Assembly (NCBI RefSeq): GCF_002994745.2
Contig: NC_037094.1
Coordinates: forward strand, 39,790,456 to 39,854,455
From: Rosa chinensis
Lineage: Eukaryota > Streptophyta > Magnoliopsida > Rosales > Rosaceae
Length of the DNA stretch: 64,000 nt
Direction: 5' to 3'
The stretch's first letter is position 1; the number at the start of each line of letters is the position of its first letter. Of this stretch, positions 22,376 to 35,000 are shown piece after piece. Both the position numbers and the translations under genes were made by a program. The notes under the pieces are model-generated. The model was not told the origin of the DNA and made no database searches. It saw only the letters and a program-made list of their open reading frames with translations.

Positions 22376-25300
22376 ATGGACATGGAAGCACAGAGGTTTT
22401 TATGGGAAGGAGCAATTCCTTTGCAGATTCATCTCCACGAATCCGAAGTCACGACTCTTCCTTCTCCCCCGCCCGCCCTGGTATCTCTTTCTCTTCTCTC
22501 CCCTTTTTAACTTTTCCGATTGAACCACCATTGATTGATTGATGCTTGTTTCAGATCTTAGCTCCTCGGCTAGGGTACCTACCATTGTTGGCCTCGCATC
22601 TAAAGCCTTACTTCAGCACCGCACTTCCTCCTGGTGTTGACACTATTTGGTTCGACTACAAAGGCTTGCCCTTGAAATGGTACCCCAATGCCCTTTTTTT
22701 CTGTCGCAGAATTCACACTCATGGACTCCTTTATTTATTTGCAACTGCTTCTTTCTTGCAGGTATATACCAACAGGAGTTCTTTTTGATCTTCTTTGTGC
22801 AGAACCAGAGAGACCCTGGAATTTAACGGTATTTCTCTTTTTATCTGGTTCCTCTTTCTTCCAGTTAATCAGTCTGCCTTTTCGTGCCTCGGGAGCATTC
22901 TTTTTTCATATTGCTAAATTGGTCTAACTGAAAATCTTTGTAAAATGTTGTGTAATGAAATCCTATAATGTGGATTCCTAAATGATCTTTGACATTTTAC
23001 TAGGCCATTTATTGCACATTCTGTAGTCATAAACTCCCATTCCCTATCTACATGTTTGGTTCTGTTCACCTTACTACAATTTACCTCTTTCTATTCCCTG
23101 TGGTGGGATATATCAATTCTAGTGTTAATCCCCTATCCTTCGATACCTAGATGTGTATTTGTATCTGGACATGTGTATCTAATATAGTTCACCTTCTAAG
23201 TCTTGTTTGTCGTTCCAGATTATGTGACCATAAAAATGCTGCACAGCCTTTTAGTGTGGCAGTCATCAGAGATGGTGTTTTTGACAATTTAAATTCCAAA
23301 ATTGGTTTCATTCTCAATTTATTATGTGAGGTTTCAAACGCACAAGTTGAATTTTGAAAAGTTTAGATGATCTTTCTTCTATTGTCTCCTTCCATCTTTC
23401 TTTGCCACACATTTGCAAATTAGAAGTAACTTTTTGAACAATTCTGTAGGTTCATTTTAGAGGATATCCAGGAAACATATTGATCCCGTGTGAAGGTGAA
23501 GATAGCATAAAGTGGAACTTTATTAACTCATTGAAAGAGGTGAGGGCATCTTAATTCTATTTTCTAATCTAAATTGACGCAACTTATTATTTCTTCCTAT
23601 TTTCATTGGACTGGGCTTGTTTTTGCTGCTTAATTTTGCGAGTTGGGGACAATCCCACTGGAAATGTTTGTATTACAATGCAGAAATCCTTTTAATTATG
23701 AGTTCTTATAGTATTTAGTTACAACTGCAGGCAGCATATATAATCAATGGAAACTGCAAGAATGTGATGAACATGTCTCAACCTGATCAGGTGGAGCTCT
23801 GGCGCTCTGTCTTAAATGGTATACACATTTACTGAAAGAATAAAAATTGATTTGATGCTAAAGCAACTTTCTATGAAGTCCTTGACCTAAATATAAGTAC
23901 TCTCAATTGAAGTCATATTGTGCAAAGTAATATTTTATACCAGTAGTTGGGTAAACAGATATTGTCTCAAGGTAAACTGATATTGTCTCATGCCTATATT
24001 ATGTATTATAGTTCAGACTTCAGAGAGATGTTAAAACATTCACCAGACAAACTGTCCTTATTAAATTTTTGTAAGAATAAGTTTCACCCTTCCTTTTAAC
24101 TTTTTGTTCTTCTATTTCCTACTTTTTATTTATTTTTTAAATAATTTTCCTACTTTTTATTTTTTTATATTTTTTTTTCAAAGATGATTTGTTCTTGAAT
24201 TTTTGCAAATGTTACTAGTGGCTCTGTTGTCTCATATATTTATATGATATCTATGGTTTATTAATTTATTTCTTTTTGGGAAGTATCAGCTCCATGATGA
24301 ATGCTAAGATTGTTCATATATTGTAAGATGAAAACATCTTGTGACTAACCCTTCTATAAAACTTTGGAACTCATTATCTCAAGTTATAAAATCTTGCTCT
24401 ATCTGAAATGGAAACTTAGAAATAATACATTTTCATACTAATCAACTTTTGATATCTTAGTAATTTGAACTAATTGCTCTTGCTGGTGAAGATTTGGTAT
24501 GTAAAATTTTTCAAGACTGTTTCAATCTTTTGGTTGAGTTCAATATCCTACGTGCGCATTTTGCTTTATGTTAGATTTCGCATATTGGCGTAATGTCCAC
24601 ATGCACATACTTGCTGTTTAACCTTTGATATTAGAAATCAATTCCAAGATGAATAATCACATTTTTTTTTATTACACTGACAAGCATCAACTTATTTTGT
24701 TATTACGTTGGGAAAACACTCCCTTGGTGGATAGTATTAGTTCTACAGTTTCTAGGAATGGACTGTCGGCCAGTCCTTACCTAATGTTGATAGTCGTTTG
24801 ACTAACATGACATTGCATTCAGATTGTTATTTGTAAACATGCTTCCCGGCTAAGTTAGTAACCTAAAAACTTCTCAGATATCTGGAGCCCCTTGTAGCCC
24901 TTCCCAGTCTTTTGTTTGTGTCTATTTATATAATTTTTTTTTTACCATATTGCCAGGGGAAGTAGTTACTATCTGATTCCAAATTTAGTTATTTTATTAA
25001 AGAGCCTTCTGTGATTTATCACTGTACACATTTTGTTACAGGTAATTTGGACTCCTACCGACGGGTATCTTCTAAACTTAAGCTTGAAGCCGTTGGGGAA
25101 ATGAACTCGAGCTCGCCAAGATCCCGATTGAGTATGGGTGAAGTTGATGTTTCTGGGCAGGTGAAGCCAGGTGAGAGTGTAATTTTAAGTTTGACACCTG
25201 AATTGCTTGCTTATGTTCCTAGCTTATCATCATCATTTCTGTATCATCTTCTTCCTGGCAATCATTTATATACATGGCTTCTTTTTCCATTGCTTACTTT

Positions 25301-27110
25301 AAGCCCACCCAATCTCGGTATCTATGTTCCCTATTTAAAGGTGCTTGCATGAATCAATTCCACAAATGCCCTGATAATGGCCAGTTATCAGTTTTGATCC
25401 TCAAACGTAGAATTTTCTCTTTCTGCATTCTGAATATACGCTCTAGGTTATCCTTATTTATAATTGTGTTACCTGAAAAATATTGAAAGAACTAATAACA
25501 TTGTTGTATCATAATTTTGACATTGATTGGCTTTCTTAGGCCGAGTTCCAGTTCGGTTATATGTTTGGAATGTCAGTGAGGACTTTGATGACTTAGAAGA
25601 TGCACCACCAGTTGATAGTTGGGATAAAGTTTCTTACATAAACCGGCCTGTCGAGATACAAGAAGGTAAGACAGTTTTATTATTTCTTATATGAAGAACC
25701 AACTTTGGGAATAGGTGCATGTGGCTAGTTCAACGTTTTTGTTCTTCATCTTATGATTTTGATCATTCAGTTGTATTAGGGTGCAATTTTTTCTCATCTT
25801 GTCACTTGTCAGAATAGACAAAAGGAAAACCTGTTATGAACTTTCTTGTGGAAAGCCTTGTTGATCTGGATTCTGGAAGAACCCTGTAGTTCTTTCTACA
25901 GTACTCCCCTAACCTGCTTTGTCTTGGAATTGCTTTCCCTCCACACCTTATATTCTTACTTTTTATGTCTATTGTAAGTAAGCAGGGTTATATACCTTGT
26001 GATTGTTTGTACCGAGCATGGTCTCTGTTAAAAACGTACACTGTTAGAAAATAATATCCGTTGAAATGAAAAAGAACGAAGTCCTAGGCACTCTTTTGTT
26101 TTCTATTTTAAGGCTCTACTTGGGATACACGTTCCTGAATTTAAGTGTCAGCAACTATCTTGCATTAACAAGAAGAAAGATCCTGCTTATTATGAATGCT
26201 CTCATATGCATAATCATGAGCTTGACTGAGAGCAAATATTTTCTGTAACTGTGTCATGTATTAAGTGAAATTTGTTTCTCAGAACAAAAGACATGGAGTA
26301 ATATATGCTGTAATGAATGAACTATTTATATATGCGTGCATGTTTGTGTTCATAGCTTGATTATATGCTCTACTGTTTTTAGCTGTCTAGTGTGAGCCTC
26401 TTCTATAATTTTAGTATACTGTCCATTTCTAATCATATTTAGATGAAAATGAGATTTTTGCTCTCATTATTTTTTCTATTATTTAGATAGGATGTGTATC
26501 AACTAGCTTTAAGTTTAACGAAATTGATATCACTTGGATTTCGGAGGATGAGATATGAGAACAATGAAAGATAGTTCAATCACAAGCATTCATGATTATC
26601 TGCACTTGCACAGACAGAAATCAGATTTCCCTTGTTTTCTTTAAAGCTAGACAAACTGTCGAGCCTTGACCTACTCAGAGACATGGCAGCTGTCAATTTA
26701 ACTATGAAACTGCGATCACTAAGTTTTCACCAAGTTGATCTTGCACTGCAGGTAGATGCTTCACTTTACATGACGCAGTGAAGAGCCTTCTGCCAGACTA
26801 TTTTGTGGTCAAATCCTTGGGCACTGCTGAGTCACTGACAGTAGTTGGTGATGACGAGCAAAGAGTTTCATCCGAAGATGCAAGCGATGATAAAAAAGCT
26901 GAAGAGGAAGTAGAAACTTCATCTGATGACCATGTAAAGGCTAGTTACGAACATGAAGAGCCTGAAATCAAGCTGGTTCGTATACAAGGTATTGAACCAA
27001 AACTGGAGATACCATTTTCTTGGGTTGCAAACAACTTAATGCACCCTGAGCACTTCCTTCATATCTCTGTATATTTGAAAGTACGACAAGTCAATAATAC
27101 CATGTCATAG
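22376..27110 (+). CDS. ATG5: Autophagy protein 5, eight exons
   Basis: Exons 22376-22480, 22555-22679, 22762-22828, 23450-23539, 23731-23818, 25042-25170, 25540-25665 and 26752-27110 give 1089 nt and 362 residues; all introns are GT-AG and phases join cleanly. ATG5 is joined to ATG12 through an isopeptide bond, and the conjugate with ATG16 promotes ATG8 lipidation on the forming autophagosome. Recognisable stretches are WEGAIPLQIHLHESEV at the N-terminus, WFDYKGLPLKWYIPTGVLFD, CEGEDSIKWNF and IKLVRIQGIEPKLEIPFSWV near the C-terminus. The ATG12-acceptor lysine, in NSLKEA, falls at residue 128, as in Arabidopsis. An acidic insert rich in Glu, Asp and Ser (about residues 270-310) separates the last two conserved blocks. 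The ATG at 22376 was chosen because it opens straight into the conserved N-terminus. The gene looks intact. Confidence 0.95.
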
Positions 27111-27742
27111 GTGGCATTTGTAATCGTGTTTTCCATTTTATTGAACACAAGGAAACCATCTTCTGATGATGGCTTTATAGAATTGTACAGAACGTTAGTT
27201 GTCAATACATAGATTTTCATCATCCACTGGATTTTTGTTTCATCGTTCAGTTCATTTCAGAGCTTTGATAGCTACGGATTTTCTTTTCCTGTTGGATCTT
27301 GCCTTCTGTTTGGGGTTGTCATAATGACCGATTCCTACCCTATTCTGCTGTACTTGTGTTGGTGAGGAAGGGACGTCCTGAAAGAAGTGAAATGCACCCC
27401 AGGAATTTAAGAACGTCCTTTTGTATACCTCACCTGCGTTAGAGATTTAGTTTACTATGACAGCTTTCGCAAAAAGCGACATAGGTAGCTATGAAACAAC
27501 TTGGTACTGGAACCAAGAAACTCAATTAAAGTGTACTATTTTAACGTCAAATGCAGCCAACAAATGCAATTAAAGCAAAGCAGAATGTTTACATTATTTT
27601 AACGTGATTGTCCGCTAATGACAGCATCCAAATTTCTACAAATGATGAACCGATTAAGTACCAAAAAAGATACTGACCATAATTTGTTAAAGGATCGACA
27701 AAAAAGATACTGAAAAAACAAAACAAAAAGCGAGTGTATAAA
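27111..27742. other. Intergenic, convergent 3' ends
   Basis: About 630 bases between the ATG5 stop and the stop of the minus-strand small gene. It must contain both 3' untranslated regions. No other gene or clear repeat is seen. Confidence 0.5.
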
Positions 27743-28207
27743 CTAGTGTAGTCCAAAAAGGCGCTTACAGGCTTTAAGGATCTTGCCTCCATTATGCCTC
27801 TTCCTATTAGATCTTGTTGTTGTCCCCCAATCACCTTCTTCATCCCCATCATGATGGTCAATGCAAGTTACAGACTGGTCATGAATCCTGGAATACCTTT
27901 CTGAAACTGTAGAGGAAGATCTTCTCATTGACGATATTGCTCCTTTCACTGCAGTTTGAAACCCAGAAGACGAAGAAGAGACTGAGCAGTTCCTTTTCAA
28001 TACCACATGACTGCCATTACCATTACCAAACTTCCTCTCTTGATGCTGCATCTCATCGTCTTCTTGTTTGTTGGAACTGGTGTAGTCGATCTTGTCCTTG
28101 ATCTGTAGATTGCTTTCTGACTCTGTTTTGGATCCAAGATCTGAAAAATCCATGGATCTTGAATTCTGGCGGTGTATGATATTGATCTTGGAATATCCCC
28201 CATCCAT
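27743..28207 (-). CDS. Small Ser-rich protein of unknown function, 154 aa, single exon
   Basis: The predicted protein is polar and low in hydrophobic residues, with no signal peptide or membrane segment. It has a Ser run with VLKRNCSVSSSSSGF (about residues 69-83), then GAISSMRRSSSTVSERYSRI, an acidic HHDGDEEGDW patch, and a basic C-terminus GGKILKACKRLFGLH. Basic, Ser-rich patches with RRSSS resemble kinase target sites (inference). The arrangement suggests a real plant small protein, since the C-terminal motif looks structured and composition is not that of random sequence. I do not recognise the family. An overlapping frame (27997-28344) is weaker. It ends facing ATG5. Confidence 0.6.
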   Translation of the reverse strand: MDGGYSKINIIHRQNSRSMDFSDLGSKTESESNLQIKDKIDYTSSNKQEDDEMQHQERKFGNGNGSHVVLKRNCSVSSSSSGFQTAVKGAISSMRRSSSTVSERYSRIHDQSVTCIDHHDGDEEGDWGTTTRSNRKRHNGGKILKACKRLFGLH

Positions 28208-28739
28208 TTCTGGGCGCTTAAACCTTGAAAGTGAGTGTGTGTATTTGAAACCAAAGTCAAATAATGGAGCTGAGGACGGGGGTAGCTAGCTAGCCCTAGT
28301 AATGCATTTATATATATAAATATAGAAATATTACCATTGAGCAATTAGAGGTATAACCGTATAAGTACGTAGAGCTGGAATGTGGAAGCAAGTGCACGGT
28401 TATTGTCGTGGGACCTCCTTGTACTTGTCGGAATGCAGAAAAGTCCAGGGAATGGGTGCGATACATGAAGGTGAGAAGAAATTGAGGCATGTATCTTGTC
28501 AATGAGGACATCTTCAACCAGGACGTGCCACTCTGGCTCGCAAATTATTTTCTAATCCCACAATTTTATATTTTTTCTTTCTATCGGTGGGATACAAATA
28601 TCTCTGATTTAAAGTTATTGCATTAAGTTTAAATTTCTCAATTAATCAAAAATGTATCCGCTTAATGTGTTTTACTGATTCTCAAAAATAAAAAACCTAT
28701 TCAGTTTTACAACAAGCTAGTGATGTAATTGATATTTTA
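28208..28739. other. Upstream of the small minus-strand gene
   Basis: Likely promoter and 5' untranslated region of the 27743-28207 gene, then AT-rich sequence. No other gene is supported. Confidence 0.4.
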
Positions 28740-30144
28740 CAACATTTTCGTCAGATAACGGCTCAATGGACAACCGTGAATCTCCAAATCATGCAACGAT
28801 TTTTTGCTCTGTGTGATGCAGTTTTTGGCTTAGCGCATAAATCAAAACTCGAATATCAAACTTCATTTACGATCAATATAAATCAATACGTTAAATTAAT
28901 ATTCAGAAAATATTAGTACATGCAGAATAACTAAAAGCAAATGTCCACTCACTATGACGGTGGTCCGACAAATTCCTCCTCGAGCTTGCTTTACATGTCG
29001 TCCTGAACAAAATGATGCTCATGAATAACTAATTCAAGAATTAAAAATAATTTAACGATAACAAAACCGAAACCATATAATGTTAATTCATTGAAAGCTC
29101 GAAATTACATTGGAATGAGCTCAAATTTCACCGGTTACATTGACTCGATATTTGATAACTATAACAACCTAACGAAAAATGATGTCGATCTAACGGTCGA
29201 ATCATCGTGAATAACACCTCCAAAATCTCGAAACTTCGAACATTCCGATTATTTCTCAAACGTCTACCAATTATAACAAAATTCATATCCACAAGTTTGT
29301 AATGTTAAGCTCTACCCAACTCACCAAAGCAGAAGACCAAAAAAGCAGAATGCGCCCCCACGCACCACAATACCAAATTTCAATTAGGAGCAAGAATTTT
29401 ACACTAACATTTTCATTATCAAATGGGGATCCATTTTTATACTTGAGGCTAAAGTCAATTTGACCTAGAACTACTAAGAAGTTACAGCACCAAGATTCAT
29501 CAAGGCTTCGATTCTCACTGCTCTGATTGATTCATGCTGTAAGGCTAATACTGGGATGATAAGTGGAACATGGGCTTCAAAACCAGGGTAGTCTCTCGGC
29601 CATAAATCGCCAGAAAAAAGATATCGAACCGAGTTTCTTAGCGTAGCACCAAAAATTCAGGGCTCTATAGCTCAAATTGTTTCTAGGGATGGCAAGAGGG
29701 AAGAAGAGCGATTTGAAAGGTAGTGGTGCAGTGGTCTAGGTCGGTCGAACGACAAAGAACCCGTTAGGTCTCCAGTTTAGGGTCGGGTCAACAATCGGGT
29801 TGCGTCAAGAGAGAATTGGGAATTAGGGTTCGACTGAAATGGAAACTTCCTGAAATGAAAAGGTGAAAAAAAAAAAGCTAATTATAGTAGGTTTCTCGAA
29901 ATATTTGTTTTTCAGATCATAACTTCTTCATACAAACTCTGATTTTTACGTGCTACATGTCCTCAAAGTCAGTTTAATGTGCTCTACATCTTTTGTGAAT
30001 TTCGAGGTTTTCTCGAAAAGTGGATCAAGAAAAAAGTCAAACTTGGAGCTCTAAAAGGTCAAAATGAAAATAACAAGTAAAGATTTTAATCGTTTACCGT
30101 CCAAAAGACCAATAAATAGGTAATTCTGGGTACGGGGCGTAACA
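28740..30144 (-). mobile_element. LTR of the long-LTR superfamily (subfamily C), lower boundary uncertain
   Basis: The minus strand starts TGTTACGCCCCGTACCCAGA at 30144, the same type of start as the other long LTRs. It carries the exon-like block at 28953-29002, with acceptor ttttgttcag before it and donor gtgagtggac after it. I see no hairpin array beyond the block, so this copy is truncated or belongs to a shorter subfamily. I found no convincing target duplication; the lower end (28740) is a guess. Confidence 0.6.
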
Positions 30145-31347
30145 TACCAAATTTGTGTGGGACTGACTTTAAAATGTTAACGTGGGTCTTCAAACTCTCG
30201 TCCATAGTTGACACATTCTCCTCGCCAGTTAGAACTCCCATACTTGTTTTCTTCCATACCATCTTTCGTCGAACCTACTAGCGTCTGAGATGAAACTGCA
30301 GCTGTTGTGCGTGCTACTTGAGTTGCTTCAATTTCCTAGAGCCTAAGATCTCCCTCGATCCGAGTTTGTATTTCTCACTAAATCCTTGTAAAGTCATTCA
30401 CAAAATGCAACAGCCCCGTAGCCAAAGTTGCACCCTTGTGCTTGCAATTGTTCGACGTGAAACCGTTCGTACAAGGCCTTGAGCCTTTCCCCCATTTTCT
30501 GCATCCAACAAACAATGTCGCCCTATATTTTTTTACGCATTCAATTACAAAAGTAATAGGAGATGAATGCCTCCTTAACTCGTCAAAACTCAAGATGGAT
30601 CTTCATTTCAGAATGTGAAACCGTGTTCTGGCATTGACTGTTTGGCTCGAGAAAAAAACTTGTAGAATAGTTTTTCATCATTGGTTTAGTGGTCCACTGG
30701 GCCTGTGGTACCAACATATAGCTAAAAAATAGAAGTGATGAATTTACATGGTTTCTTAATACTTAAGATCTCCTCAATGAATGGTGATCTCCTAATTTTC
30801 TTTATCGCAGCTGCATTTCAAACATCTTGTAACACATTCTCTATTCGAAACGCCAGGTTTTATCTCTCACCTTCTTTGTTTTTCTGTGGTCTGCACTTCT
30901 TGGGTTGGGTTCTGTGCTTCAACCTGTTGAATTTTCAACTTCTTTTCGAGTTGATCCCTCAACGACCTCTTCCTGCTTATCATTGGCGGAGTCCTCTTCT
31001 CTGTCTTGCTCACTTGCTTTACGCTTTTGTCTTCGTGCCTCCTGGAGTTCTTCTTTCTTTTGTTCATTTTCTACTTTTGTTGCAATATGCTTACATTGTC
31101 TACATTTGTTGGAACATGCTTTCAACTCATGCCTTACCAGATCCATAAACTAGAGTATTTATATTGTCTCAAACCTTATTCATGAAGTAGTTACTGCTTG
31201 GGCTGTAATTCACTTGTCCTCCAGCTTGGGCCCAATTCACTCGAGCTACGGTTTGCGATGCACATTTCGCTAGTTGACCCAATGACTTGAGGCCATGTGT
31301 CCCTTGAACTAAAAGATAGTGGGATTATGTTACTATATAGATAAGGA
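30145..31347. other. Unidentified stretch with decayed coding-like segments
   Basis: Two segments look once-coding on the minus strand. 30378-30593 reads KYRATLFVGCRKWGKGSRPC in part. 30867-31146 is Lys/Glu/Arg-rich with CSNKCRQCKHIATKVENEQ followed by a probable coiled coil. They do not join cleanly and I cannot name a family. A remnant of a transposable element or a captured gene piece are both possible. Confidence 0.3.
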
Positions 31348-31726
31348 GGGAGCCATTCTAATGAGGATCACTAAAATGAAGACTAGTTGATGGCTTACTA
31401 ATCAATGGTTTGGAAGACCTAATTTTCGATTACATTATGGCAAATCAACTGTTAAATGTGTTAATATGCATGAGTAGATCACTCCTGAAAATTTTCTTCC
31501 AAATTGCTAGGTACTGGACAAACCAAATTTGTCAAACATGAACCGTTCATGTTCGTAACAGATAAATCACGATTATGAATGTTTTAATGATTATCAATTT
31601 GGTTGATATATTGCATAATATCTAAACATCTAACTGTTGATTTGCCGAAATATGATCGAAAAGTGAGCATAACACAAAAGTTCTAAATGAGTCCTCATTT
31701 TAGTGATCTTCATTAGAAGTGCACCC
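31348..31726. mobile_element. Mutator-type MITE, 379 bp
   Basis: The ends are GGGAGCCATTCTAATGAGGA and, inverted, GGGTGCACTTCTAATGAAGA, continuing TCACTAAAATGARGACT on both sides. A perfect 10-bp duplication TAGATAAGGA flanks it (31338-31347 and 31727-31736). It has no coding capacity. Fragments with the same taatgagga...aaaatga end occur at about 37665 and 54972. Confidence 0.88.
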
Positions 31727-32086
31727 TAGATAAGGATACAAGTGCTTGAGCCGCAAGTTGTATCTTAGCGGGTACCTTTATTTGGGCTTGCAGTTGAACT
31801 TGGTTGAACATGAAGGGTTTGAAATTTCACGGACCCTTTGCCGTGCCTTTGAGGGTGGGCCTCGTGCCCTAAAATATACGTCTCGAAGATTAGCTAGAAA
31901 TTATTTTCTGGCACTCTCGAGTCAATTCATATCGGGTCAAACCCAAATTTCACTGCTGCTTTGTTGGATTGATTCACATTCACTCACTCACACTCACTCC
32001 ACTCCACGGTCTCCACCCGGTTGGTTTGTTGGTTTAGGGTTTGTAAGGTCTGGAGGGCAGGTTGTTTGAGCGATGTGGTGAGGGGG
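31727..32086 (+). promoter_or_regulatory. MACPF gene upstream region
   Basis: 360 bases before the start codon. A CT-rich, CACTC-repeating tract (about 31975-32010) is the likely transcription start or 5' untranslated region. No clear TATA box was chosen. The MITE target site lies at its upstream edge. Confidence 0.4.
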
Positions 32087-35000
32087 ATGGCGCTCAAGGC
32101 TGCAGCTCCAAAAGCTGCTGAAGCTGCTGAGGCCGCGATTGCATCAATTGGGCGTGGATATGATGTATCCATTGATCTAAGGCTCAAGTACTGCAAAGGG
32201 GACTCTCGATTGATTGAAATTGACGACGACGACGGGGGTCGCCAGGTTCTTCTTCCAGGTGGAATTACGATCCCCAACGTTTCCAAATCCATCAAATGCG
32301 ATAAAGGAGAGCGCACGCGTTTCAGGTCCGATGTTCTCTCTTTCCAACAGGTATTCTCATTTCCCATTTAACCCCCTCCCCATGACTCTAATGCTAATTA
32401 GGCTTTTTTTCCAGAGGGGTGTATAATTGATTGTTTGGTGCAGATGTCAGAGCAGTTCAACCAGCAAGTTTCTTTGACCGGAAAAATACCCTCGGGTCTC
32501 TTCAATTCTATGTTTGAATTCTCAGGTTGTTGGCAGAAAGATGCAGCCAACACTAAGACCCTTGCTTTCGACGGGGTCTTCATCACGCTCTATACTGTGG
32601 CACTCGAAAAGTCTCAGATGGTACTACGTGACGATGTTAAAAAAGCAGTCCCATCATCATGGGAACCTGCCGCATTAGCAAGGTGAATATTTTTAGCTGA
32701 ATTGTAACATCAGAGTTGATGTTTATTTCTTGAAGCTTCATTTCTTTAGCCTATGATTCATCGTCTTTTGTTTCCGATCTAATACTGCACTCAAGCTTGT
32801 GTTTCTTTTTTTTTATGTGTATCTTCATTCTAGGTTTATAGAGACATTTGGAACGCATATAGTTGTTGGTGTGAAGATGGGAGGTAAAGATGTCATCTAT
32901 ATGAAGCAGCAGCATTCTTCAACTCTTCAACCAGCTGACATACAGAGAAGATTGAAGGACATGGCAGATAAAAGATTTTTAGATGCCAATGGACAGTACG
33001 GCATACCGTCTGAACAAGCTTACAAGAATGACAAGGTTTGTGACTAATTGTTCTGTCGCCTACATTTTACAGTTGAACATTTAAAATGCTATCATCGATC
33101 ACATATGCCTACAGTCTTCTCTGTTTTATATTGGTGTTCGGACTGCTAAATGTGTATAAGTTTTCCTTTGTTCTTTTTATTTTGAAAAGGCATCCTCTAA
33201 TTATAGATAGTAAATTTGCTATTCTATGAAGGTTACAAAAGTAGTAGTGACTAGTGAGTCTGCTAACCTGTTTCCAAAAGAGTGGGTTGCTAGAGTTTGG
33301 AAGATTGAAGGTCGATAATCTTTATTCTAGATAATAATGAATCTAATTGTGCTATTGGTTTCTATACCTTTGCCATTCAACCATGGGTGAAAAAGTATCT
33401 TTTATTTTGAAAAAGATAAATTGGTCCTCCAGGGGTGCTATTGGAGTCATAGGAGATCACTTGGACTTTTTGTATCTCCAAAAATCAAAATCCTTTCTAT
33501 GTTTTCTGTTATTGCAATGTCTGTCTCCACCTGTCCTTAGTGATATTAATCCTTTCTACAACAGTGGATCCAATAATCACTACCCGTCTTGACTTAATTG
33601 TTAAATCTTCACAAAGCGTAATATCAGTATTTTTGTTTTTCAATGAAAATCACACAAATGGTACCACCTCTTCTCAGATGAGTAAACAATTATAAGCTCT
33701 TCTAGAATCATATATTTGTTGTGGATCTTCTTGTCATTAGAATGTAGCTTCTGTTCTTGGATGTTCTACCTCATAAGCAAATGGGAAGCAAAGAATGGGG
33801 ATTATCACTTGAATAGCAACTCAGCAGAGAAATTTCTGTTCCAAATAACAAAGAAAACGGATGATTGTGTATATATACATGTGCATATAATATAGCTGGA
33901 GTTCACAAAACAGTTGTTTAGCAGACCTCCGTTTCTGGCATGTAATTCAATGGTTGAAACCGAACGCTCTTTAATTCCCTCTGCAAGAATCACACTTATA
34001 TAATATCTGCCCAAGCAGTCTGTTTAGCCACGTATTTGCTTTATCTTTTTTAACAAATAATCCTTGCTGAGCCGAAGTTAAGTGAAGTCCTTCAGTATGC
34101 TTAAAAATAGCGGGGTTTAGGTAACTGGTCTAGTGCATTTATGATCATCCTTTAAAAATTGCCTGCATTCTAGCATGCTAGTCATTTTCATTCTATTTCT
34201 CTCCATCCTGTTTCTTTTCAGCATCAGGGTAAGCAGTCTGCGTGTAATTTAAACCTAGTTTTTCCATTGGTATGATGTACAAAAGAGTAGAGTTACAAAG
34301 TTGTGTTGAATTTGATTTAAGTTTTCTTTTCTCTTTTTACTGTGCACCATATGCATTAGTTTGTATAATTTTATAATTACTTGTTTACAAAAGTACCTGG
34401 ACTAATAATCTGTCTTCCAGTTTGAAATCAGGGAGCAGCGGTTGCGGTTTGCAGATACTAGTCCATCAAGTTCTTATTCACACAAGGAAGTGAGTTGTAT
34501 GACAAATCATCTTCATTGCCTTGCTTGCTGAATGCATCTTTATCAAATATCCTTCTAACTACTATTGAAAAGTTCAGCGTCTTTTGTCTTTCAGTCACTG
34601 AATTATTTAAGTTGCAGGATATCGTAAGCATTCGCAAAAGGAGAGGTGGAAGTGATATTAAGAACCTATCCCATAATGAATGGTTACAAAGTGTTCAACA
34701 TGAACCTGATGTGATCATAATGTCATTTATGCCAATTACCTCTCTGCTAAATGGAGTCCCAGGGAGTGGATTCTTGAGCCACGCAATAAATCTTTATTTA
34801 AGATGTGAGCAAGTTTTCCTCTGTTTGCATCTTTATTTCATTTACTTTTCTATTTACTGCTATTATAATCCTATTATAGATATTTTTGGTCCTACATTTC
34901 GTAAGATATTGTTGTCAACTATATAAACTTAAGGGTTTGAACTCGTCCTTTTATGGAAAACTCTGGAATATGGACCTTTTATGGAAAACTCTGGAATATG

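Noticed and set aside
22275..22542. Two alternative open frames over the first ATG5 exon
   Set aside because: Only the frame from 22376 gives the conserved ATG5 N-terminus and splices in phase.
27103..30144. A 3 kb LTR bounded by TACCA duplications (27098-27102 and 30145-30149)
   Set aside because: The left site is in the last codons of ATG5, and the span would swallow the small gene; a 5-base match plus TG is expected by chance in 3 kb.
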